Assembly (NCBI RefSeq): GCF_023156535.1
Contig: NZ_JALNMH010000003.1
Span: forward strand, 186,001 to 250,000
Direction: 5' to 3'
Length of the DNA: 64,000 nucleotides
From: Pseudomarimonas salicorniae
GTDB lineage: Bacteria > Pseudomonadota > Gammaproteobacteria > Xanthomonadales > Xanthomonadaceae
Made by a program: the position numbers and the translations under genes
The notes under the pieces: model-generated
What the model saw: the letters and a program-made list of their open reading frames with translations, nothing else
Told to the model about the DNA's origin: nothing
The model's database searches: none
Shown: in pieces, positions 17,933-26,700 of the stretch
Layout of the letters: the number at the start of each line of letters is the position of its first letter
Position numbering within the stretch: position 1 is the stretch's first letter

Positions 17933-20521
17933 TCAGGGCGCAGGTGACGGCGGGGAAAGCGTGGCCTGAAGAGCCTCTGCCGCGCGCGTCTTGGGATGCT
18001 CTGCGCCGAAATGGCGACGCCTCCACTCGACCCCGGACTGGACCAGAGGCCGCGCCTCCTGTTGCCGGCCCAAATCGACCAGGGCCGCCGCGCGCCACAG
18101 GCGCACGTTGACCACGTTGACGTCGTCCTCGCCGAAGACTTTGGCCATCCGCTCGTCGAGGCCATCGAGCAGTGCGTGAGCCTCTGCGGCCCGGTCGAGC
18201 CCGACCAGGGCGCCGCCGCGGATGCCGCGGATGGCCTGCGTGATCGGATGTCCCTCGCCCATCGATTCACCGGCGAGCTGCTCGGTACGCGTCACCAGGG
18301 CCAGGGCCTCTTCGGGCTGATCGATCCAGATCAGCAGCTCGGAAAGATTGGCGGCGTCGATCAGGCTGTGGACGTGACCTGGCCCGAGCAGACGCTGTCT
18401 CGCCTCCAACGACTCCTCGATCAGCGGTCGCGCCTCCTCGTATCGGCCGGCTTCCAACAAGACAACGCCGAGGCTGGAGACCGGCATCAGCCGCTCGGCC
18501 TCGTCGAGGCCGGGAATCCGGTCGCGGGCCTCGATCAGGGCAGTCTGGATGGCGATCGCCTCCTCGATCTTGCCCTGTTCCTGCAAAACGTTACCGAGCC
18601 CATTCCGCAGCTGAAAAGTCGTCACCTCGTGTTCGCCCAGCCAGCTCACCGCAAGCGCCACCGCCGTTCTCGACGTCTGCTCGGCCGCCTGAAGGTCTCC
18701 GCTCCGGGTCTGGGCGACCAGTAGCGCCTGCAGGACGCAGAGGCGATCGGGAGAGCGCGCCGGCTCGGGTTCTGAGAGGTAGTCAGGGGCACCGGCGATC
18801 ACCTCGGCGAATCGGCCCACCGCATTGCGCGCATTGAGCACGGCGCAATCGAACTGCTCGCGCACCGAGCGCGTCCAGACCACCTCAGCGGCGCGCGCAT
18901 CGGCCAGCTTGAGCTGGTCGGGGATCTGCTGCGGCGCAGCGCGGGGCAGGATCTGCAGGCGCTCGGCGACCACCAGGGCCTGCCGTGGGTGGTCGGCCGG
19001 CAGACTCTCGCGGGCCTGCTGCTCGGCGGCCGCGTTGACCGCCAACGCCTCTTCGATCTGACCGGACCCCAGAAGCGCCGACACCCTGCCCTCCAGATAG
19101 CGAAGCTCGGTGACAGCTGGGCCGCCCGAACGGCGCAGGTCATCCAGCGCACGATCCCAGTAGTCGAGCGCAAGGGCCTCGTTCTCCAGCTGATCGAGGC
19201 TGCGCGCCACCTGGGCGTAGAGCGCGGCACGCGCAAGACTCGGCTCGGGCAGCCGCTCGCCGATCCGCGCCGCCACGTCTTCCAGCACATCGACCACGCG
19301 CGCCGAGCGACCACGCAGCGCCACCTGCGGCGAGGCGATGATCTCCGAAAGGATGGCGTTCTGCGCCTCAACCGTTTCGGCATGCAACCGGGTCTGTCTT
19401 GACTGTACAAGCACCGCGCCGACCGCTACCCCGATCACTGCAACCACGGCGAGGCTGGCCGCGGCCCCCACGCGGTGGCGGCTGACCCACTTGCGCACTC
19501 GGTAGCCGCGCGAGTCGGGAGTCGCCTGCACCGGACGGCCCTCCAGCCAGCGCAACAGATCCGCTCCCAGTGCCTCGGCACTGGGATACCGGGCCCCCGG
19601 CTCGTCGCGCAGCGCCTTGGCGACGATATTGCGCAGATCGCGATCGATCGGGCACCGGCTCAGCACATCCTGCGGCCGGCCCTGCGCATCGCGCGGCGAC
19701 TGCCCGGTCAGCAGGGCGTGCAGGATCGCGCCCAGACCATAGACGTCGGTGGCCGTGCTGACGGCCTCGCCGGCGTGCTGCTCGGGCGCGGCGAATCGCG
19801 GCGTAAGCAGACGCGTGCTCTGTCCATCGGCCTCTTCAGACAACAGCTTGGCGATGCCGAAGTCGAGCAACTGCGGCTGGCCGTGGGCATCCACCAGCAC
19901 GTTGCCGGGCTTCAGGTCCCGGTGAATCACCAGATGCCGGTGGGCGTGGGCGACCGCGTCGATCACCGGCAGGAGCAGGCGGACCTTCTCCCGCAGGTCC
20001 AGATCGCGGGCATGGACATCCAGCCGTGCACCTTCGACCAGCTGCATGGCGATCCAGGGCGTGCCGTCCTCGGCCACGCCGCCGTCGTAGAAGCGGGCGA
20101 TATGCGGATGCTGCAGCCGGGCGAGCACGGCCTGCTCCTGCAGAAAGCGCTCGCGCCCGGTCATGCCCCGCGGCAGCAGCTTGACCGCCGCGGTATGCCG
20201 GAAATCGGCCTCTTCGCGGCTGGCCCGATAGACCACCGCCATGCCGCCGCGGCCGATCTCCTCCTCAAGCAGCCAGGGACCCAGCCGCATACCGGCCAGC
20301 TGGCCTTCTTCAACGGCTTCTGCGGCCTGCAGGCCCGGCGGTGAATCAAGCGGGCTGGGCGTTTCCGAGCCAGCGAGCAGACGCCGCAGGGCCTCGCTGA
20401 CGCCCTCTCCGGTGGACAGCTCGCGCAGGCGCTGGGCCCGCGACTCGGGGGGAAGCTCGAGCAGCTCGGCGAACAGCCGGTCCGCCTCGCGCCAGTCCTC
20501 TATGCGGATGCGCCCGGTCAT
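17933..20521 (-). CDS. Membrane Ser/Thr protein kinase with TPR region
   Basis: This 862-aa Hanks-type kinase has an N-terminal helical region (1-80), a kinase domain (about 82-345) with P-loop IGRGGMAVVYRA, Lys in AAVKLLPRG, catalytic VIHRDLKPGNVLVD and LLDFGIAKL, then one TM helix (VGAAASLAVVAVIGVAVGAVLV, about 355-375). The rest is about 480 residues of helical TPR-like repeats (LAGSMGEGHPITQAI, LLGPGHVHSLIDAANLSELL) that would be periplasmic. The kinase is predicted active. It overlaps the upstream ECF sigma gene by four bases (ATGA), so sigma factor and kinase are made together. A second sigma/kinase pair of the same plan is at 29998-33326. Confidence 0.95.
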   Translation of the reverse strand: MTGRIRIEDWREADRLFAELLELPPESRAQRLRELSTGEGVSEALRRLLAGSETPSPLDSPPGLQAAEAVEEGQLAGMRLGPWLLEEEIGRGGMAVVYRASREEADFRHTAAVKLLPRGMTGRERFLQEQAVLARLQHPHIARFYDGGVAEDGTPWIAMQLVEGARLDVHARDLDLREKVRLLLPVIDAVAHAHRHLVIHRDLKPGNVLVDAHGQPQLLDFGIAKLLSEEADGQSTRLLTPRFAAPEQHAGEAVSTATDVYGLGAILHALLTGQSPRDAQGRPQDVLSRCPIDRDLRNIVAKALRDEPGARYPSAEALGADLLRWLEGRPVQATPDSRGYRVRKWVSRHRVGAAASLAVVAVIGVAVGAVLVQSRQTRLHAETVEAQNAILSEIIASPQVALRGRSARVVDVLEDVAARIGERLPEPSLARAALYAQVARSLDQLENEALALDYWDRALDDLRRSGGPAVTELRYLEGRVSALLGSGQIEEALAVNAAAEQQARESLPADHPRQALVVAERLQILPRAAPQQIPDQLKLADARAAEVVWTRSVREQFDCAVLNARNAVGRFAEVIAGAPDYLSEPEPARSPDRLCVLQALLVAQTRSGDLQAAEQTSRTAVALAVSWLGEHEVTTFQLRNGLGNVLQEQGKIEEAIAIQTALIEARDRIPGLDEAERLMPVSSLGVVLLEAGRYEEARPLIEESLEARQRLLGPGHVHSLIDAANLSELLIWIDQPEEALALVTRTEQLAGESMGEGHPITQAIRGIRGGALVGLDRAAEAHALLDGLDERMAKVFGEDDVNVVNVRLWRAAALVDLGRQQEARPLVQSGVEWRRRHFGAEHPKTRAAEALQATLSPPSPAP

Positions 20522-21090
20522 GCGACCAGCATCGCGTTGAGCAGTGCCCGGGCCCGTTCCCAGTCACGATGCAGGCTGCGCTCGGAGCGCCCGACCAGCG
20601 CGGCGATCTCTGCCATCGACAGCCCGGCGTAGAAGCGCAGCTCGACCAGCTGGCGCAGCGCGGGATCGATGCGTTCAAGATCGTCCAGCGCCTCGTCGAG
20701 GGCGACCAGGGTGCGCTGGTCGTCGGCAAAATCGGACTCGCTGAGGGTGATCTGCAGCATCTCGCCGCCGCGCTTGCCGGCAAGGGCGGCTCGCGCGGCG
20801 TCGGTGACGATCTGGCGCATGGCGCGCGCGGCGGTAGCGAAGAAATGAACCCGACCGGCGAGCGCCAGCTGCCGACACTCGGTGAACTTGATGAACAGCT
20901 CGTTGACCAGCACGGTCGGGGAGATGGTGGCACTGCCCCCGCCGCCTACCCGGCTTCGCGCCAGGATCTTCAGCTCGGCATGCAGCAGTTCAAACACCCT
21001 GCCCAGCGCCTCCTTGCTGCCCGAGTCCGCCGCATCCCGGAGCAGCAAGGTGATCTCGTCCTGCGATGTAAGCGCGGCATCGCTGCCCAT
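20518..21090 (-). CDS. ECF-type sigma factor (kinase-linked subfamily)
   Basis: This 190-aa sigma-70-family protein has a sigma2 region (FELLHAELKILARSRVG, PTVLVNELFIKFTE, HFFATAARAMRQIVTDAARA) and a sigma4 HTH (DPALRQLVELRFYAGLSMAEIAALVGRSERSLHRDWERARALL). It belongs to the subfamily commonly encoded next to Ser/Thr kinases in Xanthomonadales and Planctomycetes, with no dedicated anti-sigma gene. ATG 21090 has GGAGGGGAAGG directly upstream. The stop overlaps the kinase start. It is divergent from the secreted-protein genes starting at 21202, which it may control (inference). Confidence 0.93.
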   Translation of the reverse strand: MGSDAALTSQDEITLLLRDAADSGSKEALGRVFELLHAELKILARSRVGGGGSATISPTVLVNELFIKFTECRQLALAGRVHFFATAARAMRQIVTDAARAALAGKRGGEMLQITLSESDFADDQRTLVALDEALDDLERIDPALRQLVELRFYAGLSMAEIAALVGRSERSLHRDWERARALLNAMLVA

Positions 21091-21201
21091 CCTTCCCCTC
21101 CTGTTTCGCGCCAAACGCGATAGGCCCAGTCAGCGACCTGGCAGACTCCGGTGGCGTCTTCCGTATGTCCGGTCAGAGCCCCCCTGTCCGGACCACCACC
21201 G

Positions 21202-21465
21202 ATGAAGACCAGGCACGCCTGCATGCTTTTCCTCCTCGTCGCGGCGCCCGCCAGCAGCCAGGTCGGCCTGCGGCAGGGGTCGATCGACGCCGGAAGCGGC
21301 AGGTTCCAATCAGAAAGCTACCGCATCCGGGCGACGCTGGGCCAGTACGAAGCCGGCCTGCTCACCGGCGGTCGTTTTCGCCTGCTAGGCGGCACCGCCT
21401 CCTTCGCGCAACCCGCCCCATCGGGCCCGCTCGTCTTCCGCGACTCCTTCGAGGACATGCCATGA
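21202..21465 (+). CDS. Small secreted protein with C-terminal FRDSFE ending
   Basis: This 87-aa protein has a signal peptide (MKTRHACMLFLLVAAPASSQ). The short body carries the SYRIRATLGQYEAGLLTGGRFRLLGGTAS pattern (read as two halves), typical of small exported proteins with 'IGQ-x-x-AG-x-L-x-GG-x-x-x-LxGG' repeats. It ends LVFRDSFEDMP, like the endings at 4345 and 23742. ATG 21202 is chosen because the signal peptide starts there. The stop overlaps the next start (ATGA at 21462), so it is coupled to the large protein downstream. Function is unknown. Confidence 0.82.
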   Translation: MKTRHACMLFLLVAAPASSQVGLRQGSIDAGSGRFQSESYRIRATLGQYEAGLLTGGRFRLLGGTASFAQPAPSGPLVFRDSFEDMP

Positions 21466-23138
21466 ACATGCTGATCCGACTTCTGCTGGGCGCGTTGCTG
21501 GTCTCCGCCTCGCCCATGCCGGCGCAGGCCGGCGACTCGGCCGGAAGCGCCTTCACCTACCAGGGCAGCCTGGAGGTGGACGGCATCGCAGCCGAGGGCC
21601 GGTACGAATTCGAGTTCGAGCTGTTCAACGCGCCCAGCGGACCCAGTGCGCTGGGTGCCCCGCTGACGCGCAACGTGGCGGTGGAACGCGGCGTGTTCGT
21701 CGCGACCCTCGACTTCGGTGATGCGCCGTTCAGCGGTTCGGCGGTCTGGCTGGAAGTCCGCCTGCGGCCCGAGGGCAGCACCGATCCGTTCGAAACGCTG
21801 CTGCCTCGCCAGGCCATCACCGCGGTGCCCTATGCGATCCATGCCCAGTACATATCGGCCAATGCGGTCACCGGCGGCGAGATCGCCGATGGCTCGATCG
21901 GCGCCGCCGATATCGATCCGTCGGCGGTGCAGCGGCGCATCTCCGCCGCCTGCCCAGCCGGCCAGGCGATCGGCGCGGTCGACCAGAACGGCAGCGTGAG
22001 CTGCCTGCCGGCCGGCGAGGATGACGACTGGCTGCCCCTGGATGACGGCACCGGCCGTCTGCAGGCCAGCCAGGGCATCCGCGTTCAGCCATCGTCTCCG
22101 ACGCCTTTTCCCTTCACCGTACGCCATGACAGCGCCCCCGCTACGCCCACTGCGGCGCTGACCGAAAGCGAGCCGGGCGACGCTGCGCGATTGAACTTCT
22201 ACAACGACTCCGACCAGTCGCGTTTCTGGACCGTCGAGGGCCTGATCGCCGGCAGCGTCACCGACGACCGCTGGAGCGTGCGCAACAGCGCCACCGGCGG
22301 CAGCGGCGCCGAGATCCTCAGTGTCGATGGCGAGGGCCGGGTCGGGGTCATGGCCCCGGAACCCCTCGCTGCGCTGCACGTGCGCTCGGCCAGCCAGTTC
22401 GGGCCGGATGTCGGCGAGGGGCGCGGCGACCTTTACATCGGCGATGGCACGGTCGGCCTGTCGATGGGCGTCGCGCTGGGCGGCGGGGGGCGCGGCACCT
22501 CGCGGCTCTGGACCAATACCCAGGGCGCCATCGTGCTTGGCAATACCTCCCAGGATGTGATGTCGGTAGGCTTCAACGGCGACCGGGTCGGCATCGGGGT
22601 GAATCTGCCCATGGAACGCCTGCACGTCGCCGGGGGAAATGTACGCATCGACACCCTGGCTCACGTCGGAGCGTCGTCCAGAGTGGTGGTCGCCGATGGT
22701 AACGGCGTGCTGGCGACCGAAGCGCCGCAGATCCGGCGGAAGATCCTCTCGAGCCGGAGTTTTCATCCGAATCAATCAGACTACGTGTTCATCAAATATG
22801 CGAGCTCCATCTCGGGAGGGAGCGGTCCGGCCACGTTCAACGCCCTGCTCGAACTGCCGCGGGGCGCCAGGCTGATCTCGATGGAGGTGAATTACTACGA
22901 CGATGACGGCGCCAACGACCTTAGCATCCAGCTGAACCGATACGACCCGGACGGCAGCTTCATCACGCTCGCAAGCTTCCTCTCCAGCGGGAACAGCCCT
23001 GAGAATCGTCAGCAGCTAGTCGAACTCTCGCCAGCGGTCGAGATCGACAACGACGCCTATACCTATCAGGTATTCGCCGGGGCCGATCTGTGGGAAATGA
23101 TCCGGCTTCGCAACGTGGTCATTACCTACGAGCATTGA
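21462..23138 (+). CDS. Large secreted protein, collagen-/tail-fibre-like repeats
   Basis: This 558-aa protein has a Sec signal (MNMLIRLLLGALLVSASPMPAQA). An N-terminal beta-domain follows (FTYQGSLEVDGIAAEGRYEFEFELFNA...LPRQAITAVPYAIHA). This GSLxxxGxxxxGxYxxxFxL...PxxxVPYA pattern is common in long exported bacterial proteins. A middle part has NxxxGIGVNxPxERLHVAGGN-like motifs found in tail-fibre and chaperone-type proteins, and the end is beta-rich (IQLNRYDPDGSFITL, VVITYEH). It has no F-x-D-G-F-E ending, unlike its neighbours. It is coupled to 21202 by an ATGA overlap. Function is unknown; a surface or extracellular role is inferred. Confidence 0.8.
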   Translation: MNMLIRLLLGALLVSASPMPAQAGDSAGSAFTYQGSLEVDGIAAEGRYEFEFELFNAPSGPSALGAPLTRNVAVERGVFVATLDFGDAPFSGSAVWLEVRLRPEGSTDPFETLLPRQAITAVPYAIHAQYISANAVTGGEIADGSIGAADIDPSAVQRRISAACPAGQAIGAVDQNGSVSCLPAGEDDDWLPLDDGTGRLQASQGIRVQPSSPTPFPFTVRHDSAPATPTAALTESEPGDAARLNFYNDSDQSRFWTVEGLIAGSVTDDRWSVRNSATGGSGAEILSVDGEGRVGVMAPEPLAALHVRSASQFGPDVGEGRGDLYIGDGTVGLSMGVALGGGGRGTSRLWTNTQGAIVLGNTSQDVMSVGFNGDRVGIGVNLPMERLHVAGGNVRIDTLAHVGASSRVVVADGNGVLATEAPQIRRKILSSRSFHPNQSDYVFIKYASSISGGSGPATFNALLELPRGARLISMEVNYYDDDGANDLSIQLNRYDPDGSFITLASFLSSGNSPENRQQLVELSPAVEIDNDAYTYQVFAGADLWEMIRLRNVVITYEH

Positions 23139-23190
23139 GCAGTTGCGATGCCGGCCGAGCCAGCGACATCGGCCGTCGGCGGCCGCGAAA

Positions 23191-23640
23191 TCAGCCGCTA
23201 CGAACCTTTTCCAACGACACCGCGTTGATGCAGAAGCGCAGTCCCGTAGGCGGCGGGCCATCCGGGAAGACGTGGCCGAGATGCGCATCGCAGACGTTGC
23301 ACACGGTCTCGATGCGGATCATCCCGTGCGACTCGTCCAGCCGGTAGGCCACGGCGTTGTCCTTCAGGGGCGCCGTGAAGGACGGCCAGCCGCTGTGCGA
23401 GTCGAACTTCTGCGAGGCATCGAACAGCTCGCTGCCGCAGCACACGCAGGCGTAGATCCCCGGTTCGAACAGCCCGCACATCTGTGAGCTGAAGGGGCGC
23501 TCGGTCCCCGCCTCCCGGGTCACCCGGAACTGGTCCGGGCTGAGCTGCGCCCGCCATTCCGCCTCGCTGCGCTCGACACGCCGGTCCGGCGCCGGGTTGC
23601 CGCGCTTCGAACGGACCATCACCTGTTTCCAGTCAATCAC
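23191..23640 (-). CDS. msrB: Peptide-methionine (R)-S-oxide reductase
   Basis: This 149-aa MsrB reduces methionine-R-sulfoxide in proteins. Zinc-binding pairs are CVCC (about residue 65) and CNVC (about residue 114); the active site is in GLRFCINAVSLEKV, and GWPSF and HLGHVFPDGP are family blocks. All catalytic residues are present. GTG 23640 has AAAGGAG upstream, better than ATG 23619. It is divergent from the 1896-aa secreted protein gene, with about 100 bp between them. Cytoplasmic, as no signal peptide is seen. Confidence 0.97.
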   Translation of the reverse strand: MIDWKQVMVRSKRGNPAPDRRVERSEAEWRAQLSPDQFRVTREAGTERPFSSQMCGLFEPGIYACVCCGSELFDASQKFDSHSGWPSFTAPLKDNAVAYRLDESHGMIRIETVCNVCDAHLGHVFPDGPPPTGLRFCINAVSLEKVRSG

Positions 23641-23741
23641 TTGCGGGCTCCTTTCCGAATCCTGCGTACGGCATTTCCCCTAGCATGGCCCCTGCCGGGC
23701 GATTTTGCCGTGGAGGGAGTATCCACCCGCGAGGATGCTCC

Positions 23742-26700
23742 ATGAAGCGCTCCGTTCCGTCGCTCTTCCAACGCTGGATCCTGCTCCTGCTGCTGGCCGT
23801 CTTCGGCCTCCCCGCGGTGGCCCAGCGCATCGACGACTCGATCACCGCGCACTACCCCTTCGAGAACAATCTCGACGAGGCAGCCGGCGTGAACACGCGG
23901 CCGGTGGTGCGCGGCACGCTGGAATACGCGGTCGGCGCCCTGGGGCGCAGCGCGAAGGTCTCGGGCGATGACGAGATCGACTTCGGCGGCATCCCGGGTT
24001 CGACGTTTGCGGGCGACTTCACCGTCGCCTTCTTCGTCAACCTCGAAGGCGCGGGCGCGCAGGCCTTGTTCTCCAAGGAGACCACATGCGATGCGGGCGA
24101 CCGGTTCAAGATCGGGGTCGCGAACGGCTCGCCAGCGCGCTTGAGCTTCCAGTTGGCGAACGCCACCACCCAGGCCTCGGCCAACGCCACCGTGCCGCGC
24201 AGTCAATGGGTGCATGTCGCCGCGGTGCGCAGCGGCAGCCAGGCGCTGGTCTACGTCGACGGCGTGGCGGACCGCTCGGCCAGCCTGCCCAGCTTGAACC
24301 TCGGCGCGATCAGCGCCCCGTTCGGACTCGCCACCAGCCCCTGCATCGGACGCACGCTGGGGCTGACCCGCGCCCAAGGCCGGATCGACGAGTTGCGCAT
24401 CTATCCGCGCGCGGTGGATGCCGCCACCATCGCCGGGTTGGCCCGTCGCCCCAGTTTCGCGGTGGCGCCGGCACGCGCCACGCCCGGGGCCCAAATCAGT
24501 GTCAGCGCCTCCCATCTGGTCGTCGACCGGACCTACGAGGTGCGGCTGTCGGGCACGACCCGGGTCACCTTGTTCCGCGGACCGGCGACGGCGACGTCGA
24601 TGACCTGGCCGATCACCCTTCCGGAAGCGGCTGCAGGGCGCTACGAGCTTCAGCTGGTGGCAGTGCTGTTGCGCAGTCTCGAGAACGTCGAGCGCTCGGT
24701 GAGCTTCGACGTCGCGCCACGACTGAGCATCACCTCGAGCCCCTCGGCGCAGGCTGGCAAGAAGGCCACCTTCACGCTGGGGAACCTGGTGCGCGGCAAC
24801 CAGACGCGCCTGTTCTACGGCGGCCGCCTGCTGGCAGGGCCTGAAGCCGCGGGCGGCACCACCCACGCCTTCAGCGTTGTGCTTCCAAGGGATTTCCCGG
24901 CCTCCCTCCCCGCCAGTGTCGCGCTGCGCGCCGAGCAGCTGTCGGGGCGGAGTGTTTCGCACCTGGGCACGGGCAGCGTCAGCGTCGCCGCGCCCTTCGC
25001 GGGCCGTTTCGCTCCCGTGCAGCAATTGAGCAGCAGCCGTACCCAGGTGCCTCCCGATGAGAAGGTCCGCATCAATGGCCAGCTGGGTTTCGCCGATGGC
25101 GCGAGCGCCAGCAACGTCGAGGTGAGCGCGTTCTGGATGGGTGACGACGGCAGCGTGACGCCACTGCCGACCTCCCTGTTCGATCTCTCCAACACCGGTT
25201 CGCTGTTCCTTGAAACGCGTCCGCCATCGCTTGAGGCGATGACCGCGGTGCGTCCCGATGTCGGTGGACGCATTCGTCTTGCCAAGAAACGCACCAACGA
25301 ATTCGGCCGTGTGGAATGGGAGTTCGAGGAGGGGCCGCGACTGGAGACGATCAACGACACTGATCCGGACACGGACATCACGGTGCGCGTCCTACGCCGC
25401 ACAACGCAAGGTACGGAGCCGTTGGCGGGGGCGTATGTGGTGGTGTCGGCCAATGCGCCGCTCGGCTACACCTTTGACCCGCCCACCGGAAGCGGTGGCG
25501 AATCGAATGCCAGCATTGGCGGCGGCAGCCTCTACCTGCACCGACAGCCCAGCCTCAGACAGAGCCTGGGCCCCGCCAAGGCGCTGCAGTCGCGACCCGG
25601 CGCGGTGAACCAGGTCAACAACGAGATCGCCGACCTGCCGCCTCCCCCGGCACCGGCCTGCGGCGAGGACCTCTACCGCCGCTACACCGACGGCACCGGT
25701 CGCGCCGAATTCCCGGTACTCGGCGGTCCGGAACAGACGCCTGCCGGCTGGCAGGCCGTCCAATCCACGCAGTTCAGCGCCAACGAGTGCTCCAGCTTCG
25801 GCTGCCGCGGCGTACAGGTGAGCCGCGTCTACAGCTTCCAGGTGAGCGTCTACACCCTGCACCTGGGCGCCGGCTATCGCAACGCGGACCGCTCTGAGGA
25901 TCCTGTGCGCTTCAACATCTCCTACTTCCGCGATACCGAGACCTTCAGGATCACCAACCTGCGCACCGGGGAGACCACCGAGCAGCAGGTGTCGGCGAAC
26001 CTGCACGTGGAGGTGCCGAACATCACCGGGACGGACAACTTCATCACCTTCGGCGATCCGATCATGTATCACGAGTTGGGCGGCCAGGTCATCGGCCCGG
26101 TGAATCGCATCGGAAGCGGGTTCCAGCTCGCCTTCGGCAAGTGGGTGGACTTCGGCGACTTGCCCACTGAAGGGGGCAGTACGGAGCGCAGCCGGGTATC
26201 CGAGTTCGTCAACCCCTCTCCGGACAAGGTGATCGAGTTCGAGCATCGCCCGGACGTCAACGGCTCGATCAGCAGCGCCAAGCTCTTCCTGACCAACCTG
26301 ATCACCGGCCAGCCGTCCTATATCGGCGACTTCCAGCAGGTGTCGTTCTTCGACGGCTGCAACTTGCAGAACGGCTCGGATCTCAGTCTGGCCCGTGCCG
26401 AAACCTGGCGACTGAGACTCCCCTCCGAATTGGCCAACTCCTGGCGATTCCCGCGTGGAGTGTTGTTTCCGCAGTCAGGCCCGATGCGTGCCTGCGGCCA
26501 CATCGCGGTGGAGAACGCGCGCGGTGGCAGCGGCCGCAGGAACCTGTGCTTCCACTGGCAGCAGGGGCCCGGCTCGATGTACGGCCGCGGCGGGCCTATC
26601 ACGGTCAACGATGCCGACATGTTCGACGTGCAGGTCGAGGACAGCGGCTACGTCGTGGGGCAAGGCCAGGCATCCATCCCCAAACGAGAGACTGAACTGC

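Noticed and set aside
21318-22775. 485-aa open frame opposite to the 558-aa secreted protein
   Set aside because: It is a shadow of the forward gene, with no family features.
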